DNA of 64,000 bases from an uncultured Coriobacteriaceae bacterium (lineage in GTDB: Bacteria; Actinomycetota; Coriobacteriia; Coriobacteriales; QAMH01): NCBI GenBank assembly GCA_900544245.1, contig UQUH01000002.1, positions 1 through 64,000 on the forward strand, in the 5' to 3' direction. Both the position numbers and the translations under genes were made by a program. Of this stretch, positions 34,536 through 42,460 are shown piece after piece; the first letter of the stretch is position 1; every line of letters begins with the position of its first letter. Under the pieces are notes generated by a model. That model made no database searches. It worked only from the letters and a program-made list of their open reading frames with translations, and was not told the DNA's origin.

Positions 34536-34580
34536 GGGGGCAGTGGGACAAATGACCTGTCCCCTTGTCCCACTTGCCCC
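34536..34580. repeat. GGACA-family hairpin, also a likely terminator of the MerR gene
   Basis: TGGGACAA (34544-34551) pairs with TTGTCCCA (34565-34572), extended outward by GGGG/CCCC. The inner GACCTGTCC resembles the repeats at 43037 and 47912. It begins ten bases after the MerR stop. Confidence 0.6.
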
Positions 34581-34646
34581 GTCCCCCGATTGCAATTCGC
34601 TGGCGGCAGGCAGTACTATTGGCCAGAGATTTCCAGAGAGGGATTC

Positions 34647-35936
34647 ATGGCAAACGATGTCGTCATTCTTGGGTTTGGCCCCGCCGCCGCCAGCGCCGTG
34701 GAAGCGCTGCGCTCGCAAGGATGCGACGCGAACGTGGACATCATCACCGCAGGTTCCGCCTTTTGCGAAAGCCCCGTCCTGACTTCGTATAACGCCGCTG
34801 GAATCGTAACCCGCGAGCAGGGAAGTATCTACGCCTCGGCGCTCGACGATGCCAATGTGCGCATCTTTCCAAACGAGGAGATCACATCCATAGATACGGA
34901 AAGCCAAACCGTCAAAGCCGCGAGCGGCCGCGAATGGCCCTATTCCGTTTGCCTGATAGCCACGGGCGCATCACCCGTGCTTTCGGGTGAAAGCCCGCTT
35001 TTCGAATGCAGCCCGCTTACGCTCAGGACCTTCGAAGATGCCGAGCGCCTGAGCACGGTGCTTGCCGCGCGTCCCCATGCCAGCATCCTCATCTCCGGGA
35101 CCTCCATGGTCGCCCTCAAGGCGGCGGAGGCGTGCATCCGCAGGGGTGGGCGGCCAACCATTCTGGGTCGCAGCCCTCATATCCTCAAAGGGTCGGCGCA
35201 TCCCCGTGCGGCTTCCAGGATGGAGGCCCTGCTCGAAGACCAGGGAATAGAGCTTCTGCTTGGCGAAACTGCCGAAAAAGCCCGCGTTCTCGAAGATGGC
35301 TCCACAAGCGTTTCCTTTTCCCACCAGGAAGAACCGAAAATTTTCGATGCGGTTCTCGTAGCCCATGGCATGAGCCCCAACATCGACTTCATCGAAAACG
35401 CCAACATACATGCCGATAGGGGAATCGTCGTCGATGCCTTCATGCGTACGAGCGTCCCTCATGTCTATGCGGCGGGAGATGTGGCAAAAGTACCCTGCTT
35501 GCTTGGAGGAAGCAAGGTGGCCGGGCTCTGGCTCGCGGCACGCCAGCAGGGCAAGGTGGCGGGCGTGAACATGGCAAAAGAGCTTTGTGGCGAGGGAAGG
35601 GCATGCATATCCGATGCCTCCGCTTTTGTCGGCGGCACGGAATACCACGGATTCCTTCCCGCGAACACCATCAAGGTCGGGGACGCACTGTTCGCTGCTG
35701 CGGGAATGATCCCGTCGGCCGAAGACCCATTCGCGATCGAGGAGATCGAGGCCGAGAACGAGTATCTGTTGAAGTCATATCTCGTCCAGCAAGATGGCCG
35801 GGCTTTGCTATGCGGTTTCAATCTCGTGGCAAAAGCCGGCATGGCCGGACTCTTTGGCAAGCTGACAGATTCGATTGGGCGCATGCAGGCAGAAATAGCC
35901 CATAACGCGCTTCAAGGCGCATTTACCGATGTTTGA
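34647..35936 (+). CDS. FAD/NAD(P)-dependent oxidoreductase (pyridine nucleotide-disulfide oxidoreductase fold)
   Basis: A 429-residue flavoprotein. An N-terminal dinucleotide fold (VVILGFGPAAAS), a second one (ISGTSMVALKAAEACIRRGGRPTI) and the FAD motif VYAAGDVAKVP near residue 275 are visible. No redox CxxC is present, so it is nearer to rubredoxin/ferredoxin reductases or NirB-type domains than to disulfide reductases. Twenty-seven bases separate it from Mo enzyme 2 on the same strand. It probably passes electrons from NAD(P)H or ferredoxin to that complex. RBS AGAGGG supports the ATG at 34647. Confidence 0.9.
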   Translation: MANDVVILGFGPAAASAVEALRSQGCDANVDIITAGSAFCESPVLTSYNAAGIVTREQGSIYASALDDANVRIFPNEEITSIDTESQTVKAASGREWPYSVCLIATGASPVLSGESPLFECSPLTLRTFEDAERLSTVLAARPHASILISGTSMVALKAAEACIRRGGRPTILGRSPHILKGSAHPRAASRMEALLEDQGIELLLGETAEKARVLEDGSTSVSFSHQEEPKIFDAVLVAHGMSPNIDFIENANIHADRGIVVDAFMRTSVPHVYAAGDVAKVPCLLGGSKVAGLWLAARQQGKVAGVNMAKELCGEGRACISDASAFVGGTEYHGFLPANTIKVGDALFAAAGMIPSAEDPFAIEEIEAENEYLLKSYLVQQDGRALLCGFNLVAKAGMAGLFGKLTDSIGRMQAEIAHNALQGAFTDV

Positions 35937-35963
35937 CGGTTTCATGAGCGAGACGGAGGAGAG

Positions 35964-38129
35964 ATGAACGAGCGCGCACTGAGGGAAAAGGGCAAGGTCC
36001 CCGGTTCGGAGACGGGCATCGAAATCAGAAAGTCCATCTGCACGATTTGCGACCCGACCACGCAATGCGGGTTGGATCTGTTCGTGAAGGACGGCAAGAT
36101 CATTCGAGTCGAGGGTTCGAAAGAGGCTCCGCATTCGCATGGAAGCCTGTGCTCGAAGGGTGCGGCCACGCGGCAATACGTCTATAGCCCCGACCGGTTG
36201 AAGACCCCGCTGCGACGTGTGGGCGAGCGCGGCGAGGGCAAGTTCGAGCCGATTAGCTGGGACGAGGCCCTGGACGAGATCGCCAAGAACCTCAACGCCG
36301 CAAAGGCGCAGTACGGTCCGGAGTCGGTCATCTTCTTCGCGGGTTACCCAAAGCACCACAGGGCGTTCTTGCAGCGCCTTGCCATGAGCTTTGGCTCGCC
36401 GAATTACTGCACCGAGTCGAGCACGTGCTCGACGGCCACCATCATGGCTCAGCAGCTCACCTATGGTGCACCTGCGGCCCCGGACAATGGCGCGTCGGCC
36501 TGCATGCTGATGTGGTCCACCAATCCGGCGGCCTCAAAGACACTCATATGCGAGGGGCTGTTCGATCGTTTGGACCAGGGGACGAAGCTGATAGTGGTCG
36601 ATCCTCGGGTCACCCCCTTCGCGGCTCGCGCCGACATCCACCTGCAGCTGCGCCCGGGTACTGATGGTGCGTTGGCGCTTGCGATGGCCAACGTCATCAT
36701 CGACGAGAATCTCTACGATGCTGATTTCGTTGCCAATTGGACGGTCGGTTTCGAGGAGTATGCCAAGCTCGCCGCCGAGATGACTCCGGAAAGGGCGCAG
36801 GATATCACGGGCGTTGACGCGAACCTGATCCGCGAGGCGGCCCGGATGTACGCGACAACGAAGCCCGCGAGCATCATGACCAGTGCGGCACCTGTGGTCC
36901 ATCACACGAATGGCGTGCAGAACTACCGTGCGGTGTTCTGCCTCATCGGATTGACAGGCAATTTCGACATCCACGGCGGGAACCTCATGAACAGGCCCTC
37001 GTTGGTGCACATGCCAGGAGGCTTTCCCACGCGCGAAGGCGAGTTCACTCTGGCGTCCCGTCTGAAGGATTTGCCGGAAAGGGTCGGCTCCCGTCGTTTT
37101 CCGGTGTGGGACCGGTTGACCACGCAAGCGCAGGCGTGCGATATCCCAAGGCAGATCCTGACCGAGGACCCATACCCGCTCAAGGCCGCGTTTTGCATGG
37201 GCTTCAACCATAGGATGTTTCCTGATTCGCAAGGCTTCATCGACGCCTTCAGCAAACTCGACTTCATAGCGGTGGCAGATCCCTTCCTGACCGACAGTGC
37301 CAAGTACGCCGACATCGTCTTGCCGGCATGCACCTCGGTGGAGCGCAGCGAAGCGCGATGCTGGCCCATGGGCTATGTGATGCTCTCGCAGCCTGCGATC
37401 GAGCCGGTGGGGCAGTCCCGCTCCGATGTCGATATCATCGCGCAGCTGAGCAACGAGCTGGGTCTGGGCGATGACTTGCTCGAGTCGGGGTTCGACGCGT
37501 GCCTGGATTGGATGCTCGAGCCCAGCGCCCTGTCCGTTGCGGAGCTCAAGAAGCACCCGTCCGGTATGTTCGTCCCCGATTTCAAGAAGCCCGCCGAGAG
37601 GAAGTACGTCGACCAGGGATTCAAGACCCCGTCGGGCAAGTTCGAATTCGTCTCCGGCGTGCTCTCCGAAATGGACGGCGAGGGCTTCGAGGCGCTTCCC
37701 TCGTTCCGGGAGCCGGCTATAAGCCCCGTCTCGCAGCCAGAGATTGCTAAGGAATACCCGTTCGTCCTGTCCATCGGTGCCCGCAAGCCCATGTTCCAGC
37801 ACAGCCGCACCTTCCGCATCCCCTGGATTCGCCAGTTCGCGCCGGAACCTGTCTGCGACATGAATCCGGTCGACGCCAAACGTGCCGGCATTGCCGAGGG
37901 CGAGGAAGTCGAACTCATGACGCCGGAGGGAAGCGTTTCGGTGAAGGCGCATCTGGACGACACGATTCGCGAAGGCGACGTGCACCTCTACCATGACTGG
38001 CCCGAGGCCAATGGAAACGATCTCATGTCGGGCGATTACCTCGATCCCATTTCGGGCTTCCCGGGATACAGGTCCCTGCTCTGCAAGGTGGTTCCCGTCC
38101 GCATGAGCGCCAATGCGAAGGAGGCATAG
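35964..38129 (+). CDS. Molybdopterin-dependent oxidoreductase 2, DMSO reductase superfamily (cytoplasmic, substrate unknown)
   Basis: A 721-residue catalytic subunit. The N-terminal [4Fe-4S] motif is C26-x2-C29-x5-C35-x27-C63, two residues longer than usual between the second and third Cys. GSPNYCTESSTCS lies where the Mo-ligand residue is expected. Bis-MGD motifs include MLMWSTNPAASK, VVDPRVTPFAARADIHLQLRPGTDGAL and the C-terminal LSIGARKPMFQHSRTFRIPWIRQ. There is no Tat signal. The RBS is GGAGGAG. Gene order FAD, Mo, FeS predicts a soluble three-subunit reductase or dehydrogenase. Catechol dehydroxylase-like and formate dehydrogenase-like roles are both open. Confidence 0.92.
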   Translation: MNERALREKGKVPGSETGIEIRKSICTICDPTTQCGLDLFVKDGKIIRVEGSKEAPHSHGSLCSKGAATRQYVYSPDRLKTPLRRVGERGEGKFEPISWDEALDEIAKNLNAAKAQYGPESVIFFAGYPKHHRAFLQRLAMSFGSPNYCTESSTCSTATIMAQQLTYGAPAAPDNGASACMLMWSTNPAASKTLICEGLFDRLDQGTKLIVVDPRVTPFAARADIHLQLRPGTDGALALAMANVIIDENLYDADFVANWTVGFEEYAKLAAEMTPERAQDITGVDANLIREAARMYATTKPASIMTSAAPVVHHTNGVQNYRAVFCLIGLTGNFDIHGGNLMNRPSLVHMPGGFPTREGEFTLASRLKDLPERVGSRRFPVWDRLTTQAQACDIPRQILTEDPYPLKAAFCMGFNHRMFPDSQGFIDAFSKLDFIAVADPFLTDSAKYADIVLPACTSVERSEARCWPMGYVMLSQPAIEPVGQSRSDVDIIAQLSNELGLGDDLLESGFDACLDWMLEPSALSVAELKKHPSGMFVPDFKKPAERKYVDQGFKTPSGKFEFVSGVLSEMDGEGFEALPSFREPAISPVSQPEIAKEYPFVLSIGARKPMFQHSRTFRIPWIRQFAPEPVCDMNPVDAKRAGIAEGEEVELMTPEGSVSVKAHLDDTIREGDVHLYHDWPEANGNDLMSGDYLDPISGFPGYRSLLCKVVPVRMSANAKEA

Positions 38130-38131
38130 GC

Positions 38132-38641
38132 ATGACTTCCAGAGAGAGCAAGAGCATCGTCTTCAAATCGGACCTTTGCATAGGGTGCTATTCGTGTGTC
38201 GTGTCGTGCATGGATCAAAACGACCTCGACGTCGCGAGGGATAACCTATCGTGGCGAATCGTCGAGAACGTTCCCGGAAGACTGGTGGGCAAGCATTCTG
38301 GCAGCGCCAGCGTCTCAATCGCCTGCATGCACTGCGAAGATGCGGTGTGCATAGCTGCATGTCCTGCAGGGGCGATAACGAGAGATGCCGCAACGGGGTC
38401 CGTGTTGGTGGACGATGGCCTGTGCATCGGTTGTCATGCCTGCGCGATGGCTTGCCCGTTTGGGGCTCCCCGTTTTGGGAGCAGCGGGAAAATGCAGAAA
38501 TGCGACGGATGCTTTGCTAGGACGCAATTCGGGCTGGAGCCGGCGTGTGTCAGGAACTGCCCGACCCACGCGCTTGCCTACGAACCAGTCAACGTTTCGA
38601 TGGACGAGAAAGCGGCCAGCGCAGCCCGAAGGCTCGTGTAG
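38132..38641 (+). CDS. 4Fe-4S ferredoxin subunit of Mo enzyme 2 (DmsB/HycB-like)
   Basis: A 169-residue electron-transfer subunit with sixteen cysteines in four clusters: CIGCYSCVVSC, CMHCEDAVCIAACP, CIGCHACAMACP and CDGC...CVRNCP. This is the full DmsB-type set, in contrast to the eight-Cys partner of Mo enzyme 1. It starts two bases after the Mo subunit stop. No membrane anchor gene follows; the next gene is on the opposite strand past a strong terminator. Confidence 0.94.
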   Translation: MTSRESKSIVFKSDLCIGCYSCVVSCMDQNDLDVARDNLSWRIVENVPGRLVGKHSGSASVSIACMHCEDAVCIAACPAGAITRDAATGSVLVDDGLCIGCHACAMACPFGAPRFGSSGKMQKCDGCFARTQFGLEPACVRNCPTHALAYEPVNVSMDEKAASAARRLV

Positions 38642-38714
38642 TCTCGGGCCCCGGAGCGGCGCGTTCACGACGGGGCTTTTCCGATGCAGTGGAAAATGGC
38701 GGGGCAAGTCCTGC

Positions 38715-38740
38715 GAGATTTCCACTCAGGTGGAAATCTC
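38715..38740. terminator. Perfect 11-bp stem terminator between convergent genes
   Basis: GAGATTTCCAC/GTGGAAATCTC with a TCAG loop. It reaches into the stop codon of the DUF1847 gene and serves both strands. Confidence 0.75.
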
Positions 38741-39395
38741 ATTCATTGGCGATGCCATATTTCTCCACGGTCTGCGCGAGCTTCTTCTCGTAGCAGGAGT
38801 GCGCCGTGTACAGCACCGCGCACGGGTTGTTGCCGGCGAGGAAGTCCTTCGTGGCAAACGTCGTGACGGGTGCATCGGAGTACTTGCAGAAGAGGGCATC
38901 ATGTCCCACGCATATGCCCATGAGGATGTTCAGGTCCGTCTTCGCTTCGTTGAGGAGAAGCGCCTGCATGATGGGATTGCAGACGACACCTCCTTCGCCG
39001 CCCCTTGCCGGGGGCTCGAGGTCGAGGTCGGCCCTCCGGTTGCTTTCGAGCTTGCAGCCAACCGTCTCGACGCGGAAGCCCGCCTGTTCGAGCAGCTTGG
39101 CCAGGATGCGCGTCTCGCGCAGCATGATGGTGCATGACGCGATGCCGATGTGGGTGGCGCCGATGAGGTTCGCGAACTTGATGGTATCCTGCGCGCGCGT
39201 GGAGTTCGCCGTCTCCTCGCTGACCATCGCGGCGGCTTGCATGATGACGTGGTTTTCGGGAAGCGCGTATAGACGTTGTGCCTCGTCATGTAGCGCAGAT
39301 GAGACCGCGCTTTGCGCGCAAAACCTTGGTTCTTCGCGATCGGTGTATTCACATGCGGTGGTTCCGCAGCTCATGCAATTGAGCTTTGATTCCAT
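38739..39395 (-). CDS. DUF1847 family cysteine-rich protein
   Basis: A 218-residue protein with CMSCGTTACEYTDREEPRFC near the start, a metal-binding-looking cluster, and further conserved cysteines (IASCTIMLRE, VGCKLESN, CNPIMQA, GICVGHDALFCKY). The pattern and length match DUF1847 proteins of anaerobes, some predicted to bind FeS or zinc. Function is unknown. It is convergent with Mo enzyme 2 and ends next to the truncated tRNA-Gly. Confidence 0.85.
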   Translation of the reverse strand: MESKLNCMSCGTTACEYTDREEPRFCAQSAVSSALHDEAQRLYALPENHVIMQAAAMVSEETANSTRAQDTIKFANLIGATHIGIASCTIMLRETRILAKLLEQAGFRVETVGCKLESNRRADLDLEPPARGGEGGVVCNPIMQALLLNEAKTDLNILMGICVGHDALFCKYSDAPVTTFATKDFLAGNNPCAVLYTAHSCYEKKLAQTVEKYGIANE

Positions 39396-39447
39396 GATTC
39401 CTCCCGATTGGGTTTCGCGGGTCGCAGATATGACGTCAATATCATAC

Positions 39448-39471
39448 GACCCCGCTCGAAGGAACGGGGTC
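39448..39471 (-). terminator. Terminator downstream of the truncated tRNA-Gly
   Basis: GACCCCG/CGGGGTC, 7-bp stem, 11 bases past the CCA end. It probably served the original tRNA-Gly before the element arrived. Confidence 0.6.
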
Positions 39472-39482
39472 AGGGGTCATGA

Positions 39483-39548
39483 TGGAGCGGGCGACGGGAC
39501 TCGAACCCGCGGATATCAGCTTGGGAAGCTGGGGCCTTACCACTTGGC
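39483..39548 (-). pseudogene. 5'-truncated tRNA-Gly(CCC) copy (attachment-site remnant)
   Basis: On the minus strand the D-arm, anticodon arm (loop TTCCCAA), T-arm and 3' acceptor strand with CCA are present. The 5' acceptor strand GCGGGCG is missing; the preceding bases (TGACAAGCT) cannot pair with CGCCCGC. The variable and T regions differ slightly from the intact copy at 41146-41219. It cannot form a functional tRNA. Confidence 0.85.
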
Positions 39549-39570
39549 AGCTTGTCATTTATGAATTCCG

Positions 39571-39585
39571 TGTACAGATTGTACA
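39571..39585. promoter_or_regulatory. Operator palindrome 1 upstream of the ATPase gene
   Basis: TGTACA-GAT-TGTACA, a perfect 6-3-6 dyad. Its centre is 33 bp (about three helical turns) from a second dyad, which suggests cooperative binding by one dimeric repressor. Confidence 0.7.
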
Positions 39586-39603
39586 TGAAATTAAAGATTT
39601 TCG

Positions 39604-39618
39604 TGTACAACTTGTACG
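39604..39618. promoter_or_regulatory. Operator palindrome 2 upstream of the ATPase gene
   Basis: TGTACA-ACT-TGTACG (GTACA/TGTAC perfect), 56 bp before the ATPase start. Flanks of both dyads are similar (CGTGTACA on the left, GAATT or AAATT to the right), so the unit is a tandem repeat. Confidence 0.7.
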
Positions 39619-39673
39619 CGGAATTGAAACATGAAGTAAACTCAAGCAAGCTTAATTCAGGGAGGCTGATTTA

Positions 39674-41059
39674 ATGGAGTATATGCGCCGCAAGCTTGAA
39701 ACGGATATTGCACGCTGGGCCTCTTCTGCCCGCATGCAACCCCTTCTTATTCAGGGCGCGCGACGCGTAGGAAAGACGGTGCTCGCAGAGCGCATGGGCG
39801 AGGAGTGCTTCGTCAACGGTTTCGTGAAGCTTGATTTCCAAACGGACCTCTCGAGGGCTCAGGCGATTTTTGATTGGCCAACTGATGACGTGGACGGAAT
39901 AGTCAGGCGCATCTCCGAGTACAAGGGCATGCCCATTGTTCCGGAAAAGACGCTTGTCATTCTCGACGAGGTCCAGTTGTGCGAGCAGGCGCTCAATGCC
40001 CTCAGGTTTTTCGAGGGAACTCATTGGCGTGTCCTGGCTACGGGGAGCCTGCTTGGAGTAACCACCAAACGGAGGAGTCTGCCCTTTCCTTCCGGGGTGC
40101 GCCAACTCGAACTTCATCCACTCGACTTCGAGGAATACCTTTGGGCCTTGGACGAAGGTGCCATGGCTCGCGATATACGGATGCACGCTGAAACGGGCGA
40201 ACCATACGTTCGGCATGACCAAGCCCTTGACCTGTATCATAAATACCTGGTGCTCGGAGGAATGCCTCGAGTGCTTGATGCCTATCGCCATGAAGGCGGG
40301 TTTTCGGCGGCCGGTGAGGTGCAAGCTGAGATAGATGCCACCTACACGGCAGATATGACTGATCCCGAAAACGGCATAAGCGGCATTTCGGCAAAGCGAA
40401 TTTGGGATAGTCTTCCCAAGCAGCTCCTTCGTGCGTCGACGAAAAAGTTCAAGTATTCCGAGGTAATACGCGGAGGGCGTCGAGAGCGTCTCCTAGAGCC
40501 CCTTGAATGGCTCGCCGCAGCTGGTGTGATTTCGATAAATGACTTGACGTGCGACGATCGTGCTCCGCTGGCTCCGTACAATGACGAGGACGGGAGCTAC
40601 TTCAAGGTATATGTGGCCGATACGGGCATCATGTTCCATAAGTTCGGAATCGATCCGGTGGTGTTTCTTGACGATGGAAGGAGGGCAATCCTCGCTTCCG
40701 ACTTCCGCGGAGCGCTAGCCGAAAACTACGTCATGCAGGCACTGCAGGCAAACGGACTGAGGACGTTCTATTGGATGCCAAACGATAAGGTGGGAAACGG
40801 AGAGGTGGATTTCGTCTTTCAGGATCGCATGGCGCAGGTCATTCCCGTCGAGGTTAAGTCGGCGCGAAATGTCAAGGCAAAGAGCCTGATGAAGCTTATG
40901 AGAGAGGGCAACGCACCCTATGCGATCAGGCTTTCGGAGGCAAATTTCGGAACAAATGCTATTGAAGGAACCGATGGCGAGATGCTATTGCGCGATCTCC
41001 CGCTATATGCGGCGTTTTGCGTTGGTCCAGAAGCGGCGGAGGAAACTTGTACGGGATGA
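39674..41059 (+). CDS. AAA-family ATPase with C-terminal DUF4143 nuclease-like domain
   Basis: A 461-residue protein. The N-terminal AAA_14 domain has LLIQGARRVGKTVLAERM (Walker A), TLVILDEVQLCEQAL (Walker B) and the sensor ATGSLLGV. The C-terminal half is DUF4143-like, ending in GEVDFVFQDRMAQVIPVEVKSARN, where D, E and K form a PD-(D/E)xK-type core. Such proteins are frequent in anaerobes and often lie in mobile or variable loci; the biological role is not settled. Codon use looks less GC-rich than in adjacent genes. It is the sole gene between the tRNA-Gly repeats. Confidence 0.92.
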   Translation: MEYMRRKLETDIARWASSARMQPLLIQGARRVGKTVLAERMGEECFVNGFVKLDFQTDLSRAQAIFDWPTDDVDGIVRRISEYKGMPIVPEKTLVILDEVQLCEQALNALRFFEGTHWRVLATGSLLGVTTKRRSLPFPSGVRQLELHPLDFEEYLWALDEGAMARDIRMHAETGEPYVRHDQALDLYHKYLVLGGMPRVLDAYRHEGGFSAAGEVQAEIDATYTADMTDPENGISGISAKRIWDSLPKQLLRASTKKFKYSEVIRGGRRERLLEPLEWLAAAGVISINDLTCDDRAPLAPYNDEDGSYFKVYVADTGIMFHKFGIDPVVFLDDGRRAILASDFRGALAENYVMQALQANGLRTFYWMPNDKVGNGEVDFVFQDRMAQVIPVEVKSARNVKAKSLMKLMREGNAPYAIRLSEANFGTNAIEGTDGEMLLRDLPLYAAFCVGPEAAEETCTG

Positions 41060-41107
41060 GGACTGGAGATTTCCAGATGCCATCGGATGGATATGCGGGA
41101 TGAAACA

Positions 41108-41134
41108 CGAACGCCGTCTTCTTGACGGCGTTCG
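41108..41134 (-). terminator. Terminator of the intact tRNA-Gly
   Basis: CGAACGCCGTC/GACGGCGTTCG, a perfect 11-bp stem with a TTCTT loop, followed on the minus strand by TGTTTCATC. It lies 11 bases past the tRNA 3' end and inside the putative element. Confidence 0.85.
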
Positions 41135-41145
41135 ACCCTGCTCTC

Positions 41146-41219
41146 TGGAGCGGGCGACGGGAATCGAACCCGCGTGGTCAGCTTGGGAAGCTGGGGCCTT
41201 ACCACTTGGCGACGCCCGC
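41146..41219 (-). tRNA. tRNA-Gly (anticodon CCC)
   Basis: A 74-nt tRNA with acceptor GCGGGCG/CGCCCGC, discriminator T, encoded CCA, anticodon loop TTCCCAA and T-loop TTCGATT. It is intact. Its 3' half may have been supplied by the element when it integrated. Confidence 0.96.
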
Positions 41220-41548
41220 ATGGGATGGGATTATACCGCTGTCTTCTCCTTATCCTGCGGTCATTTCAGGGAATCCCCATGAGTCGCGTCTTGAGCGGCG
41301 CGCCATGCGCATGCCAAATGGTGCTCCTAGGCTCGAACGCACCCCGGGCAACACCCAGATTGTAAATTTGACGCCCCATAATGATGGCGAACGCCGAGCG
41401 CTCCGCCTTGTGGACGGTAAACCTTCATGTATTCCTTCGGGCGCTGACGGAATAAACTGGTCCCAAATAGATTTGGAAACAATTTGGGAGTACGCTCTGG
41501 TAGCTCCTTCCGGGAGCATGCAAACATCGCAACGAAAGGAATGGCGCA
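41220..41548. other. Intergenic region between tRNA-Gly and an SDR gene
   Basis: 329 bp with no supported ORF. It contains the TATTCC/GGAATA dyad (41430-41454), a CCCAAAT/ATTTGGG inverted repeat (about 41462-41488) and a GCTCC/GGAGC hairpin close to the SDR start. These dyads look regulatory. Confidence 0.5.
41430..41454. repeat. TATTCC/GGAATA dyad, copy 1
   Basis: TATTCCTTC...CGCTGACGGAATAAA. A near-identical arrangement occurs at 49932-49962 next to the EamA remnant. Confidence 0.55.
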
Positions 41549-42301
41549 ATGAAGAAGCTCGAAGGCAAAGTCGCAATCGTCACGGGAGCGAGCTCGGGAG
41601 TTGGCCGCGGATTGGCGAAGGTGCTCGCGGAGAATGGCGCGAAGGTCTGCGCGTGCGCACGTAGGATGGAGAAGCTCGAGGACCTGCAGGCCGAGCTTGC
41701 TGCCGAGGGCGAGACGGTGCTCCCGGTTGCGTGCGACGTGACCGATCCCGACCAGATCAAGAACGTGGTCGCGCAATGCGTCAATGCTTTCGGTGGCGTG
41801 GACATCCTGGTCAATTGCGCCCAGGGGTCCATGGCGTACCGCGAGATCGAGGACATCGACATCGACTATGCCATGACGGCGTACAAGAGTGGCGCGCTCG
41901 CGACGCTGCTCTTCATGAAGGAGTGCCTGCCTTACCTCAAGAAGAGCGGGCATGGGCGCATCATCAACACCGCTTCGTCTGCCGGCTACGACGGCAATGC
42001 CGGTTTCGGCGCGTACGGAATGGCGAAGGAAGCCATCCGCGCCATCACGCGTACCGCCGCGCACGAGTGGGGCAAGCTGGGCATCACCGTCAACGTGTTC
42101 CTCCCCAACATCGCGACCGACTTCTTCCGCCAGTCGCAACCCGAGGCGCTGAAGAGCCTGGAGGCGAAGAGCCCGCTTGGCAGGATCGGCACCACGGAGG
42201 AGGACTGCGCCCCGCTCATCGTCTTCCTCGCCAGCGACGAGAGCGGCTACCTCACCGGGCAGTCATTCATGGTCGATGGCGGCATACACATGCACTCGTA
42301 G
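41549..42301 (+). CDS. Short-chain dehydrogenase/reductase, FabG-like
   Basis: A 250-residue classical SDR: TGASSGVGRGLA (cofactor), CDVTDPDQ, NCAQG in place of NNAG, catalytic S in TASSAGY and Y-x3-K in YGMAKEA, and FMVDGGIHMHS at the C-terminus. The DVT acidic residues suggest NAD(H) or mixed preference. Oxidation of bile acids or other steroids by gut actinobacterial SDRs is known, but nothing here fixes the substrate. RBS GAAAGGA is upstream. Confidence 0.92.
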   Translation: MKKLEGKVAIVTGASSGVGRGLAKVLAENGAKVCACARRMEKLEDLQAELAAEGETVLPVACDVTDPDQIKNVVAQCVNAFGGVDILVNCAQGSMAYREIEDIDIDYAMTAYKSGALATLLFMKECLPYLKKSGHGRIINTASSAGYDGNAGFGAYGMAKEAIRAITRTAAHEWGKLGITVNVFLPNIATDFFRQSQPEALKSLEAKSPLGRIGTTEEDCAPLIVFLASDESGYLTGQSFMVDGGIHMHS

Positions 42302-42460
42302 CGTGAACCTGCTGCCTGAGGCGGCTCGCTATTTATCTGGCCGGCGAGGACGGCTATCGTTTCTTGCCGGCCGTATGCGTTGCAGGCGCTAGCGTGAGTG
42401 CGGCATTCTTGCAGCAACGGAATGCGAAGCAGCGTATGAAACAAGCGAGAAGGGAATTCG

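Larger units (their letters stand above)
39516..41210. mobile_element. Putative minimal tRNA-Gly-integrated element bounded by a 33-bp direct repeat
   Basis: A 33-bp identical core lies at 39516-39548 and 41178-41210, covering the D-arm to anticodon-arm of tRNA-Gly(CCC). One end is an intact tRNA, the other a 5'-truncated copy, the standard result of site-specific integration in a tRNA gene. The ~1.66 kb between the cores holds only an ATPase/DUF4143 gene, two operators and a terminator. There is no integrase, so it may be decayed or mobilised in trans. Boundaries are inferred from the repeats. Confidence 0.65.

Noticed and set aside
36534..37994. 486-codon open frame on the minus strand
   Set aside because: Shadow of Mo enzyme 2, whose own frame has FeS and MGD motifs.
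39674..41059. Transposase or integrase of the tRNA-Gly element
   Set aside because: The protein has AAA_14 Walker motifs and a DUF4143-type nuclease-like core, with no DDE, tyrosine or serine recombinase signature.
41278..41664. Small protein gene between tRNA-Gly and the SDR gene
   Set aside because: Its frame overlaps the SDR start and several dyads, lacks an RBS and has no family resemblance.
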